From the NCBI RefSeq assembly GCF_002001125.1, contig NZ_MUNV01000011.1:62001-126000 (forward strand): a stretch of 64,000 nt of DNA. Direction: 5' to 3'. The translations under genes were made by a program, and so were the position numbers. The notes under the pieces were generated by a model that saw nothing but the letters and a program-made list of their open reading frames with translations, ran no database searches and was not told the origin of the DNA. Below are positions 8,807 through 16,464 of the stretch, piece after piece. Each line of letters opens with the position of its first letter. The stretch's first letter is position 1. This stretch comes from Rhodanobacter sp. B04 (lineage in GTDB: Bacteria; Pseudomonadota; Gammaproteobacteria; Xanthomonadales; Rhodanobacteraceae).

Positions 8807-10723
8807 GTGAGCAAATCCGACACCATCGTTCTCGACGGCAACAGCCTCACCCGCGCCCAGCTGGTGGCGGTGGCACGCAACGGCAACAAGGTTTCACTGG
8901 ACCCGGCCGGGCTCAAGCGCGTGCAGCGCGCGGCCGATTTCCTCGCCGAGAAAGTCAGCTGCGGCGAGCCGACCTATGGCGTCACCACCGGTTTCGGCAG
9001 CAACGCGGACAAGCTGCTCGGTGCGCATCGGTTGCGCGACGAATTGCCGGGAGCCGCTCTGATCAAAGATGGGCCGCACAAGCCCGAAGGCACGCTGCTG
9101 GAAGAGCTGCAGCACAACCTGATCACCACCCACGCGGTGTGCGTGGGCAAGCCGTTCGGCGAGGACGTGGTGCGGGCGATGCTGCTGATCCGCATCAATA
9201 CGCTGATGCGCGGGCATTCCGGCATCCGCGTGAGCACGCTCGAAGCGTTGACCGCGATGCTCAACGCCGGTGTGGTGCCGGTGGTGCCGGAGAAGGGCTC
9301 GGTCGGCGCCAGTGGCGACCTCGCGCCGTTGTCGCATCTGGCGATCGTGCTGCTCGGTGGCGGCGAAGCGTTCTATCGAGGCGAGCGCGTCCCGGGCGCG
9401 GAAGCGCTGGAGCGCGCTGGCCTCGCGCCGATCCGCCTGTCGTTCAAGGAAGGCTTGGCGCTGAACAACGGCACCGCACAGATGCTGGCGACGGGCGTGC
9501 TCGCGCTGGATACGCTGGAGCAACTGCTGGACACCGCCGACCTGGCCGCGTCGATGACGCTGGATGCGTTCGCCGGTCGCAGCGGCGCACTGCGCCCCGA
9601 AGTGCATGCGCTGCGTCCGCATCCTGGTCAGGTCGAAACGGCCGCGCATGTGCGCGACCTGCTGGCCGGTTCGACCCTGGTCGACATTCCGTATCACCTG
9701 GTGCCGCGCTTCAAGGCGTGGAGTGCCGAGGCGTGGAGCGAACCGGACGATCAGGCGCTCAGCTTCGACATCGGCTGGGACTGGGTGCCGGCCAACCAGC
9801 GGCATGGCCGCGAGGCGTTCTACAGCCGCTTCCTGCCGTTCAAGGGCGGCAAGAAGCATCAGCCGCAGGATGCCTACAGCCTGCGCTGCATGCCGCAGGT
9901 ACATGGCGCGGTGCGCGATGCCTGGGCGCAGGCTTGCCGCGTGTTCGACATCGAACTGAACTCGGTCACCGACAATCCGCTGATCTTCCCGGACAACGAG
10001 GACGCGCAGTTCATCGAGGAGCAGGTGATCTCGGCCGGCCACTTCCACGGCATGCCGCTGGCGCTGGCGATGAGTTACGTGAAGGCGGCGATCCCGGTGC
10101 TGGCATCGATCTCCGAGCGCCGGCTAAACAAGCTGGTCGATTCGGCCACCAACGATGGCCTGCCGGCCTTTCTCACCGGCAACGAAGACGGCACCGATTC
10201 AGGCTTCATGATCGTGCAGTACACCGCGGCGGCGCTGGTCAACGACCTGGCCACCCGCGCGCATCCGGCCAGCGTGTACTCGGTGCCGACCAGCGCGAAC
10301 GCCGAGGATCACGTGTCGATGGGCGCCAACGAAGCGCGCCACGTGCTGGAGATGACCGAGGATCTTGGTCATGTACTCGCCTTGGAGCTGTACACCGCAG
10401 CGCAGGCGTTGGACTACCGTCAGGCGATGCTGAATGCCGCACGCCGGCTGGCCAGCCGTGGCGGCTGGCAGGCGCTGGCCGCCAAGATTTCCAACGCGCC
10501 ACGCGAGGATCAGCCGCACTACGCTCAATTCGTCGCCGAAGTGCAGCAGCTCGCCGCTGCGCTGGCCCATGCCGGGGATTTCCACGCCGGTGCCAGCGTG
10601 CGCGATGCGCATGCGATCCTGCGCCGGCACATCGGCTTCATGCATCGCGATCGTGCGATGGATGGCGAGGTGCGTACCGTGTGCACGCTGGTGCAGCAGG
10701 GCGCATTTCGTTCCGCGGCATGA
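8807..10723 (+). CDS. Histidine/aromatic amino acid ammonia-lyase with an internal insertion
   Basis: Member of the MIO-cofactor lyase family that removes ammonia from histidine or an aromatic amino acid. The Ala-Ser-Gly triad that cyclises to the MIO group is at residues 168-170 (GSVGASGDLAPLSH), and the catalytic tyrosine is Tyr57 in YGVTTGFG. The residue pair preceding AVCVGKPF is Thr-His, closer to the Ser-His of histidine lyases than to the selectivity pairs of tyrosine or phenylalanine lyases. At 638 residues it is over 100 longer than HutH. About 55 extra residues (290-350, rich in W, F and P) separate the LRPHPGQ and QDAYSLRC blocks, and the C-terminus is extended. No other hut gene is nearby, so the substrate is uncertain. 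The start is GTG. Confidence 0.8.
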   Translation: MSKSDTIVLDGNSLTRAQLVAVARNGNKVSLDPAGLKRVQRAADFLAEKVSCGEPTYGVTTGFGSNADKLLGAHRLRDELPGAALIKDGPHKPEGTLLEELQHNLITTHAVCVGKPFGEDVVRAMLLIRINTLMRGHSGIRVSTLEALTAMLNAGVVPVVPEKGSVGASGDLAPLSHLAIVLLGGGEAFYRGERVPGAEALERAGLAPIRLSFKEGLALNNGTAQMLATGVLALDTLEQLLDTADLAASMTLDAFAGRSGALRPEVHALRPHPGQVETAAHVRDLLAGSTLVDIPYHLVPRFKAWSAEAWSEPDDQALSFDIGWDWVPANQRHGREAFYSRFLPFKGGKKHQPQDAYSLRCMPQVHGAVRDAWAQACRVFDIELNSVTDNPLIFPDNEDAQFIEEQVISAGHFHGMPLALAMSYVKAAIPVLASISERRLNKLVDSATNDGLPAFLTGNEDGTDSGFMIVQYTAAALVNDLATRAHPASVYSVPTSANAEDHVSMGANEARHVLEMTEDLGHVLALELYTAAQALDYRQAMLNAARRLASRGGWQALAAKISNAPREDQPHYAQFVAEVQQLAAALAHAGDFHAGASVRDAHAILRRHIGFMHRDRAMDGEVRTVCTLVQQGAFRSAA

Positions 10724-10750
10724 ACCATCATTTTTAATGGAAGCAAATCC

Positions 10751-11143
10751 ATGAGCCTGATCCAAACCCCGGTGTCCTACGGCGAGCTGATCGACAAGAT
10801 CACCATCCTCGAGATCAAGTCGCGGCGGATTGCCGACGATGCCAAGCTCGCCAACGTGCGCAACGAACTGGACCTGCTCAATGCGACCTGGGCCAACGAT
10901 CCTGCCTCGCACACGGACATCGGCGACGAGCGCGCGCGCCTGCTGGCAGTGAACGAACTGCTGTGGGACATCGAGGACAGGATCCGCCTGAAGGAGCGCG
11001 CCCAGGCATTCGACCAGGAGTTCATCGAGCTGGCGCGTGCGGTCTATTTCCGCAACGACGAGCGCGCGGCGTTCAAGCGCGAGATCAACCTCAAGCTCGG
11101 TTCGCAGCTGGTCGAGGAAAAGTCCTACCAGGATTACCGCTAG
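10751..11143 (+). CDS. DUF6165 family protein, 3' end altered by element insertion
   Basis: Small soluble protein (130 residues) of the DUF6165 family; the function is unknown. It begins MSLIQTPVSYGELIDKITIL and is largely helical, with a charged central region (EDRIRLKERAQAFDQEF). It lies 27 bp after the ammonia-lyase gene and is followed, across the inserted element, by lipopolysaccharide core genes, where relatives of this gene are often placed. The last codons lie inside attL: the frame ends GAT TAC CGC TAG, where CGC TAG comes from the element. At the other end of the element the same core continues CGG CAG CAG AAC TGA, so the uninterrupted gene would encode three further residues (QQN). 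Confidence 0.8.
   Translation: MSLIQTPVSYGELIDKITILEIKSRRIADDAKLANVRNELDLLNATWANDPASHTDIGDERARLLAVNELLWDIEDRIRLKERAQAFDQEFIELARAVYFRNDERAAFKREINLKLGSQLVEEKSYQDYR
11121..11139. other. attL core site in the 3' end of the DUF6165 gene
   Basis: AGTCCTACCAGGATTACCG, identical to the copy at 17363-17381. It contains the dyad TCCT-ACC-AGGA (11123-11133), a plausible centre for tyrosine-recombinase strand exchange. Bases on either side differ between the two copies, which defines the 19-bp limit. Confidence 0.88.
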
Positions 11144-11191
11144 AGGGCCGAGCGCGTCCGCTGGCGTCCGTAGATGATTCCTAAGTGATTG

Positions 11192-11213
11192 AAAATACGT
11201 TGTTCTGTATTTT
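11192..11213. repeat. Inverted repeat upstream of the integrase
   Basis: AAAATAC and GTATTTT form a perfect 7-base inverted repeat with an 8-base spacer, in an AT-rich stretch about 90 bp before the integrase start. It may be a regulator or excisionase binding site; nothing further supports a specific role. Confidence 0.4.
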
Positions 11214-11251
11214 GTCGGCTTAACGCGGAATCGCTCGGACGCTTGCAAAAT

Positions 11252-11287
11252 GGGTAGCTAGACGGGTAGCTTTCGCTCTAGCTACCC
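11252..11287. repeat. Left arm-type integrase sites (GGGTAGCT)
   Basis: GGGTAGCT occurs at 11252-11259 and 11264-11271, a 12-bp period, and in inverted orientation at 11280-11287 (AGCTACCC). The same pair with the same 12-bp period is present inside attR. The inverted copy lies 14 bp before the integrase ATG, which would allow integrase to repress its own gene. Confidence 0.7.
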
Positions 11288-11301
11288 AACGAAATGCCGC
11301 C

Positions 11302-12537
11302 ATGCCGAAGCGTCAGACCAAGTTGCTCACCGATCCGCAGCTGCGCCGTCTGGCTGCCGCTGGCACCCCTGTCGCGGTATCCGATGGAGATGGGCTGACC
11401 TTCACCCTGTCCGCTGCTGGCACCGCCGCATGGGCGCTGCGCTACCGCATCGGTGGACGTCGCCGTGAACTCACGCTGGGCAGGTATCCCGACCTGAAGC
11501 TGGTAGATGCACGCAAGGCGGCAGCGAAGGCGCGTGTGCAAGTCGAGTCCGGCGTGGACGTGGCCGTTGAGAAACAGCGCCGCAAGACAGCCGATGCGCT
11601 GGCATGGACGGTGCGCGAATTGCTCCGCGACTTTGAAACCCGTGTTGCACCGGGTCTGGCTGCCAGTACGGCCTTTGGCCTGCTGAATTACATGCGCACG
11701 GACATACTGCCGGCACTGGGATCGCGTGTCGCCCGCGACGTGACTCCGGATGATGCGCAAGCCACGGTCGAGCGTGCCGCCGAGCGCAGCTATTGGGCTG
11801 GTGCGAACGCGCGCAAGGCGGGCATTGCCCTGTTCAAGCATGCCCGCGCACGTCGCATCGTCGTGGCGAACCCGTTTCGTGCAGTGAACATGCCGAGCAT
11901 TGTCGCCCAACCTGCCAAGCGCCAGCGCGTCGCGTTGAAAGCTGAGCAGATACGCGCCTTCATGCTGGGGCTGTCCGCGCTCGCACCTGTCGACGCCGCG
12001 CTGGCCGAGCTGCTGCTACGCACCGGCGTGCGCATCGGTGAAGCCCTGAGTGCGGAATGGTTGGACGTCCATGCCGACGAGTGGCGCATACCACGCGAGA
12101 AAATCAAAACTCGCAAACGCATGGCCGATCCGGCGTTCGTGATCCGGCTGCATCCTTCGACGATTACAGTTTTCGAGCAGTTGCGGAGCTTGTCCGCCGG
12201 CTCGCGATGGGTATTCCCCGCACTGGCTGGCGGACAGGGCCGCAGCATGGATCACGAACGCGCGCTGGATCGGCTCAAGGATTACGCAGCTACGCTGCCG
12301 AACTTCCCGGCCATCGTCTTTCACGATCTGCGCAGCACCGTGCGCAGCGGCATGCGTGCGCTGAATATCCGGGTGGAAGTGTGCGAACGTGCCTTGAACC
12401 ATAGCCTGCCGGGCTTGCCCGGTGTCTATGACATTGTGCAGCCTGAGCAAGTAGCCGATGCGTTCTCGCAGTGGGGCGACTATCTGGACGTGTTGCGCAA
12501 AGGTGCTGACATTGTGCCAATCAAGCGGATGAAGTGA
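11302..12537 (+). CDS. int: Tyrosine recombinase (integrase) of the element
   Basis: Site-specific recombinase expected to integrate and excise the element at the 19-bp core. The 411-residue product has an N-terminal arm-DNA-binding domain of the P4-integrase type (residues 1-95, with GGRRRELTLGRYPDLKLVDAR), a core-binding domain (about 100-205) and a C-terminal catalytic domain. The active-site residues are all visible: Arg244 in TGVRIGEAL, His341 and Arg344 in FHDLRS, His367 in LNHSLPG and the nucleophile Tyr376 in GVYDIV. It lies next to attL and reads inward, as in most such elements. Start ATG at 11302; the GGGTAGCT sites lie just upstream. Confidence 0.95.
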   Translation: MPKRQTKLLTDPQLRRLAAAGTPVAVSDGDGLTFTLSAAGTAAWALRYRIGGRRRELTLGRYPDLKLVDARKAAAKARVQVESGVDVAVEKQRRKTADALAWTVRELLRDFETRVAPGLAASTAFGLLNYMRTDILPALGSRVARDVTPDDAQATVERAAERSYWAGANARKAGIALFKHARARRIVVANPFRAVNMPSIVAQPAKRQRVALKAEQIRAFMLGLSALAPVDAALAELLLRTGVRIGEALSAEWLDVHADEWRIPREKIKTRKRMADPAFVIRLHPSTITVFEQLRSLSAGSRWVFPALAGGQGRSMDHERALDRLKDYAATLPNFPAIVFHDLRSTVRSGMRALNIRVEVCERALNHSLPGLPGVYDIVQPEQVADAFSQWGDYLDVLRKGADIVPIKRMK

Positions 12538-12538
12538 C

Positions 12539-12949
12539 ATGCGCAAAGGAACGCCGCCGGGCGTCACGTTCGACGTACCCCATGAGTTGCTGCTGGCACA
12601 GTTTGAGAAATTATGCGAAGGCTGGCTGGAACTGGCCGCGCGTCTTGAGCGTGGTGAAGCGCTGGGCGCTTTCGATCGAGAAACCATCGCCATTGGGATA
12701 CGGCAGTATGTGAAAGGCATGAAGCCACCCCCACGTTCGCGTGGAAACAAGCCGAAGTTTGATGCGGGTGTTGAGGCGATGCGTTATGGCCATTTGGTGA
12801 ATAGCGGAGTCGAGCCTTCCGAAGCTATCGGCCAGATTGCCGACAAGCTCGGTGTGAGCGAAGAAGCAGTACGCCGCGCTATAGCGCCGATGCGCAAAGA
12901 TGCGCTGTATATAGCGAGCTTGGGGATGTTTAAGCCAAAAGACGATTGA
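12539..12949 (+). CDS. Hypothetical protein of the element, possible HTH segment
   Basis: A 136-residue soluble protein, unrecognised as a family. Its ATG lies one base after the integrase stop, so it is probably co-transcribed. The C-terminal half contains EAIGQIADKLGVSEEAVRRAI (shortened here by overlap of helices), which has the spacing of a helix-turn-helix, preceded by a basic proline-rich linker PPPRSRGNKPKF. A DNA-binding or regulatory role is possible by inference only. Its stop codon overlaps the left arm of a perfect 12-bp inverted repeat. Confidence 0.65.
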   Translation: MRKGTPPGVTFDVPHELLLAQFEKLCEGWLELAARLERGEALGAFDRETIAIGIRQYVKGMKPPPRSRGNKPKFDAGVEAMRYGHLVNSGVEPSEAIGQIADKLGVSEEAVRRAIAPMRKDALYIASLGMFKPKDD

Positions 12950-12975
12950 AAACCTTTTCCAGCGAAAAGGTTTTC
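12948..12975. repeat. Perfect 12-bp inverted repeat before the AlpA-like gene
   Basis: GAAAACCTTTTC (12948-12959) and GAAAAGGTTTTC (12964-12975) are exact reverse complements with a 4-base CAGC spacer. There is no T tract after it, so an operator or an mRNA hairpin is more likely than a simple terminator. A weaker related inverted repeat, GCGTTTTC/GAAAATGC, follows at about 12982-13003. Confidence 0.7.
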
Positions 12976-13044
12976 GACAGCGCGTTTTCTGTGTGGAAAA
13001 TGCATTTCCGAACCCAGCAATTCCGCACGGGTTCGGAGACGTCC

Positions 13045-13302
13045 ATGCACACCACCCAAGAACCATTCCGCAGTCAGGCCGCGCCGAAGTCCGGCACGGT
13101 TGAAATCAAACCCGTCCGGCTGATCCGCCTGCCCGAAGTCATGCGCCAGAGCGGTCATGCGCGTAGCTCCATCTACGATGGCATCCGCGACGGCACGTTT
13201 CCAAAACCTGTCCCGCTGTGCGGTCGCAGCGTGGCATGGGTCGAGTCCGAAGTGCAGCAGTGGATTGCCGAGCGCATCGCCGCGTCGCGGGGTGTGGCAT
13301 GA
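13045..13302 (+). CDS. alpA: AlpA-like transcriptional regulator / excisionase
   Basis: Small DNA-binding protein of the MerR-superfamily AlpA group, which in P4-like elements activates the integrase or acts as excisionase. The 85-residue product has the diagnostic core LIRLPEVMRQSGHARSSIYD followed by GTFPKPVPLCGRSVAW and VQQWIAER, the usual helix-turn-helix and wing. The ATG at 13045 has a GGAG sequence 6 bases upstream; a longer frame would need a TTG at 12946 inside the preceding gene. It begins about 70 bp after the perfect inverted repeat, a likely regulatory site. Its stop overlaps the next start (ATGA). Confidence 0.88.
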   Translation: MHTTQEPFRSQAAPKSGTVEIKPVRLIRLPEVMRQSGHARSSIYDGIRDGTFPKPVPLCGRSVAWVESEVQQWIAERIAASRGVA

Positions 13303-13457
13303 ACCTGATAACTCTGGCCATCGGAGCCACCGACGATAGCCGCAACCACCTGCGCGACTACGCCGACGCCACGGACGCTCCTGCATGGGAAGTAGTCGAA
13401 GCTGCCGACTTGCTGGATAGGGTCGCCGATCTTCTGAATAAGGCGGCGCAGTCATGA
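13299..13457 (+). CDS. Small acidic protein of the element
   Basis: A 52-codon frame whose start overlaps the AlpA-like stop as ATGA and whose stop overlaps the next start the same way. This double coupling is the main support for its being a gene. The product starts MNLITLAIGATDDSR and is acidic and helical (EVVEAADLLDRVADLLNKAA), with no recognised domain. Confidence 0.65.
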   Translation: MNLITLAIGATDDSRNHLRDYADATDAPAWEVVEAADLLDRVADLLNKAAQS

Positions 13458-13915
13458 CTGCCATTGCGAACCAGAGTCCGTCTTCACTGCTGTTGTCACG
13501 TCTTGAAGGTGTCATCAAGACCTGCAAAGGCTGGCGCGCACGTTGCCCGCACTGTGGCGGCAAGGGACAAAAGCTGGCCATTGCCGAGGGCGATAACGGC
13601 ACGCTGCTGGTGACTTGTTTCAGTTGCCACGACACGTATGCGGTACTAGCCGCCGTGGGCCTGACCGTCGCCGACCTGTTCATCCGGAAAGACCTGCGCA
13701 GCATGACGCCATCGGAACGGAGCCAGCTCCGACAGGCGGCATTGATCCCGCGCTGGCACGCGGCATTGAATGTGCTGGTGACTGAGGCCAACGTGGTCTT
13801 GGCTGCATCCAATCAGCTCGGCGACAACCGGCCCTTGAATGATGCTGACCTGACGCGCGTTCGCCTGTGCGCCCTTCGGATTTTCGACGCGGCGGAGGTG
13901 CTTCATGGAAACTGA
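13454..13915 (+). CDS. Zinc-finger protein, CHC2-primase-like
   Basis: A 153-residue protein with a four-cysteine zinc-binding motif, Cys31-Pro-His-Cys34 and Cys55-Phe-Ser-Cys58, separated by a beta-rich stretch (KLAIAEGDNGTLLVTC). This resembles the CHC2 zinc ribbon of DnaG-type primases and of P4-alpha-type replication proteins, here as a separate polypeptide without a visible Toprim domain. The C-terminal part is helical. It lies directly before the P-loop ATPase gene and overlaps it by 11 bp, so the two probably act together in replication of the element. That role is inferred from motif and position. Confidence 0.75.
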   Translation: MTAIANQSPSSLLLSRLEGVIKTCKGWRARCPHCGGKGQKLAIAEGDNGTLLVTCFSCHDTYAVLAAVGLTVADLFIRKDLRSMTPSERSQLRQAALIPRWHAALNVLVTEANVVLAASNQLGDNRPLNDADLTRVRLCALRIFDAAEVLHGN

Positions 13916-15536
13916 AACCTTCAGCGGCGGCCCCGACGATATGGCAGCCCGGGAGGAAGCATTGCAGCCGGCCGCCGGCCGCATCGCCCTGTTCGATTGC
14001 AACGGCCAGCGCAAGGCGCAAGCCACGGTGCTCACCGAGATAGGCCAGCAGCACCACTTGTTTCACGATCCAGACAGCGGAGCGTTTGCACGGGTAGCGG
14101 TCGCCGATCATGCCGAGGTCTTCCGTATTGCTGGCAGCGAGTACCGCGACCTACTGGGCCGGGCCTACTACCTGCTAACCGGCGCGGGAGCGAACCGCAA
14201 CGCGATTACTGATGCCGTTGCCACGCTCACCGCGACCGCGCGTTATGCAGGCCCGGAGGAACCCGTCCACCTGCGCGTCGGTGCCAGCGGTGACGGCATC
14301 GTGATCGACACCGGCGGCAGCAACTGGGCCGTGATCCAGGTTGACTCTTACGGATGGCGGATAGCGCACCAGCACAGCGCAAACTTCCGGCGCACCACGA
14401 AAGCGGCTGCCTTGCCTGTAGCCAGTAGCGCTGACTTCAATCTGATCTGGAAGTACGTCAACGTGGAACGGGCTGACCGTGTGCTGGTGGCTGGCTGGGC
14501 ACTGGCAGCAATGCGCCCGCATGGCCCGTTCCCGATCCTGCTGCTACTCGGGGAACAGGGCACTGGCAAGTCCAATTCCAGCCGCACCATGAAGTCGCTC
14601 ACCGATCCGTCCGGCGTGCCATTGCGACCACCTCCGCGCGATGACCGTGACTTGCTGGTGGCCGCGCTCAATTCGTGGGTGCTGGCATTGGACAATCTGA
14701 GCGGAGCAACGCCACAACTGTCCGATGCTCTGTGCCGCCTTGCCACCGGCGGAGCACTGGCCGGACGCAAGCTCTACACCGACATAGAAGAATCGGCGCA
14801 CAACATCCAGCGCCCCGTCATCTTGAACGGCATTGACGATCTGGCGTCACGTCCCGATCTGGCCGAGCGATGCATCCACCTGACCCTGCCTCCGCTCACC
14901 ACACGCGCCACCGAGGCCGATCTGGCGGCACAGTTCAAGGTGGACGCGCCGAAGATTATGGCGGCCCTGCTGGACGGCTTGGCGTTGGCACTGAGCGAGG
15001 TGGATACCGTCAACATTGGCCCGTTGCCCCGTATGGCTGACTTCGCGAAGTGGGCCGCTGCCGGCGTGCCTGCACTTGGCTTCACCAGCGAACAGTTCAT
15101 TACCGCGTACCGGAGCAATCAGGCCGATGCCGTGGCGCTGGGGCTGGGATCGTCCACCGTGGCCTGCACCATCCGCAGCTTTGCCGAGCGACAAGGCCGA
15201 TGGAAGGGTACGGCCCGCGAGCTGTTATCACGGTTGAATCAGGAAGCCGAAGCTGACCGGAACGTGCCCGGTTGGCCGCACTCACCGAAGGGCTTGCAGA
15301 CGATCCTCCGTCGGCTGGGGCCATCTCTACGCAGTGTCGGCATCCACGTCGAGCACGACAAGAAGGCGGACAACCAGTACCTGACCCTATCGTGCAAGCC
15401 CCGTGGGGAACTGCCACAAGTGCCACAACTGCCAGCCGAACCGGTCGACGATGGCAGATTGGCAGTTGTGGCAGATGCCCGCGAGGTTTGCACGGTGCCC
15501 TCGCGATCCAGTGACAAGGAGGTCACGACGATATGA
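13905..15536 (+). CDS. P-loop ATPase, putative replication helicase of the element
   Basis: A 543-residue protein with Walker A GEQGTGKS at residues 216-223 and a probable Walker B strand WVLALDNLS ending at Asp263. A conserved-looking CRLATGGALAGRKLY segment follows, as in DUF927/SF3-like ATPases of mobile elements. The N-terminal 200 residues hold no recognised domain; the C-terminal region (about 400-500, with a GLQTILRRLGPSLRSVGI block) resembles a winged helix. It overlaps the zinc-finger gene upstream and the TubC_N-like gene downstream (ATGA). A role as replicative helicase is inferred from its place beside a CHC2-like protein. Its last 60 codons contain a cluster of TGCCA repeats. Confidence 0.75.
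   Translation: METETFSGGPDDMAAREEALQPAAGRIALFDCNGQRKAQATVLTEIGQQHHLFHDPDSGAFARVAVADHAEVFRIAGSEYRDLLGRAYYLLTGAGANRNAITDAVATLTATARYAGPEEPVHLRVGASGDGIVIDTGGSNWAVIQVDSYGWRIAHQHSANFRRTTKAAALPVASSADFNLIWKYVNVERADRVLVAGWALAAMRPHGPFPILLLLGEQGTGKSNSSRTMKSLTDPSGVPLRPPPRDDRDLLVAALNSWVLALDNLSGATPQLSDALCRLATGGALAGRKLYTDIEESAHNIQRPVILNGIDDLASRPDLAERCIHLTLPPLTTRATEADLAAQFKVDAPKIMAALLDGLALALSEVDTVNIGPLPRMADFAKWAAAGVPALGFTSEQFITAYRSNQADAVALGLGSSTVACTIRSFAERQGRWKGTARELLSRLNQEAEADRNVPGWPHSPKGLQTILRRLGPSLRSVGIHVEHDKKADNQYLTLSCKPRGELPQVPQLPAEPVDDGRLAVVADAREVCTVPSRSSDKEVTTI
15412..15474. repeat. Symmetric iteron-like cluster (TGCCA / TGGCA), candidate origin
   Basis: TGCCA starts at 15412, 15421 and 15430 (9-bp period) and the reverse complement TGGCAG starts at 15452, 15460 and 15469 (8- and 9-bp spacing). 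Within this, TGCCACAACTGCCA (15421-15434) and TGGCAGTTGTGGCA (15460-15473) form a perfect 14-bp inverted repeat. It lies inside the 3' end of the putative helicase gene, encoding a QVPQLPAEP-type low-complexity tail. Iterons inside or next to a replication gene are common in satellites and plasmids; function here is inferred. Confidence 0.5.
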
Positions 15537-15748
15537 ACCCGAACCCGCTGCAAACCTTGCTGCTGGTGTGGGCTGCTGGCGGTGTGCTCACCCGCGACGG
15601 CGACAACCTTCACGTTGAAGCACCGAAGGGAGCGATACCGCCGCAACTGGTGGATGCCCTGCGCGCGAACAAGATGGAGTTGCTGGCCACCTTGCCTGTC
15701 CGTGATTCCGGAATAACTACAGCCCCTAAAAGGGAGCCAGCCGCATGA
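15533..15748 (+). CDS. TubC N-terminal docking domain-like small protein
   Basis: A 71-residue protein matching the TubC_N pattern: an N-terminal helix LQTLLLVWAAGGVLT, a short beta hairpin GDNLHVEAPKG, then a helix PQLVDALRANKMELLATL. In modular megasynthases this fold docks subunits, but free-standing copies occur in mobile elements beside replication genes, where the role is unknown. The start overlaps the helicase stop and the stop overlaps the next start (both ATGA), which points to translational coupling. Confidence 0.75.
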   Translation: MNPNPLQTLLLVWAAGGVLTRDGDNLHVEAPKGAIPPQLVDALRANKMELLATLPVRDSGITTAPKREPAA

Positions 15749-16053
15749 CATGGCAACCCGGACGGCCTGTATTGAGCGCCAGTGACCGTGTCGACTGGCA
15801 GGCATGGCGTAAGGCCCGCAAGCTGGAGCAGCAGCGCCATCGTCGCGGCATGCATCCAAGAATCGACTACTACCCCTCCGAGGATGTGCTGGCACTGATC
15901 CGCGAACGCACGCATGGCCGCGTCGGCGGCGACCAGTCGAGTGTCATTGACGAGCTGGTGCGGACGGCCTTCCGGAATAAAATAGGACGATTTAGAAACG
16001 GCGGGAAGGGCGAGACCGTGAGCACTTCCGGAATTACCGATGCCATCGCGTAG
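15745..16053 (+). CDS. Hypothetical small protein, possible ribbon-helix-helix fold
   Basis: A 102-residue basic protein coupled to the preceding gene by ATGA. After an arginine-rich N-terminus (RKARKLEQQRHRRG), the block RIDYYPSEDVLALIRERT and SSVIDELVRTAFRNKIG has a strand-helix-helix pattern like ribbon-helix-helix DNA-binding proteins. This is a pattern judgement without a recognised family. It may regulate element genes or partition or replicate with the upstream module. Confidence 0.6.
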   Translation: MTWQPGRPVLSASDRVDWQAWRKARKLEQQRHRRGMHPRIDYYPSEDVLALIRERTHGRVGGDQSSVIDELVRTAFRNKIGRFRNGGKGETVSTSGITDAIA

Positions 16054-16063
16054 GCGCGCGCGC

Positions 16064-16291
16064 ATGAATGACTCTGCAAAACAGGTTGCGATGGAGCGAC
16101 AGCGCCAAGGTCAGATGAAGCACGACAACCGCGTGGTGTGCGATGCGCGTCGGCGGCACGACGGCCAACCCTGCCAAGCGCTGAGTGTGCCGGGCAAGAA
16201 ACGATGCAAGTGGCACGGCGGGTGCTCTACCGGCCCGCGCACGGTGGCTGGCAAGCTCAAGTGTGCGGCAAACCTGCCGATCCGGCATTGA
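16064..16291 (+). CDS. HGGxSTGPRT-motif small protein
   Basis: A 75-residue basic protein with Cys-rich and HGG motifs: CDARRRHDGQPCQAL, then CKWHGGCSTGPRT. Small proteins with this HGG-x-STGP-R/K-T signature are frequent in phages and genomic islands of proteobacteria; their function is unknown, and the Cys/His pattern suggests metal binding. The ATG at 16064 is used; an alternative ATG at 16040 overlaps the preceding gene by 14 bp and neither has a decisive ribosome binding site. It ends the coupled gene run that starts with the AlpA-like gene. Confidence 0.7.
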   Translation: MNDSAKQVAMERQRQGQMKHDNRVVCDARRRHDGQPCQALSVPGKKRCKWHGGCSTGPRTVAGKLKCAANLPIRH

Positions 16292-16464
16292 GAGCAAGTC
16301 GTTAACAATGACATTCGGTCCCTATGCGGGCGTGGGCAATCGCTTGCACCTAACCTCAATGTCGCCATAAGGACGGGAACGGTACGTGCGTGTAGCGCGC
16401 GACCCCAAGCGTAGAATGCCAACTTCCATATTGATATTCGCGGAGTGACGAAAATGGAGAGCTT

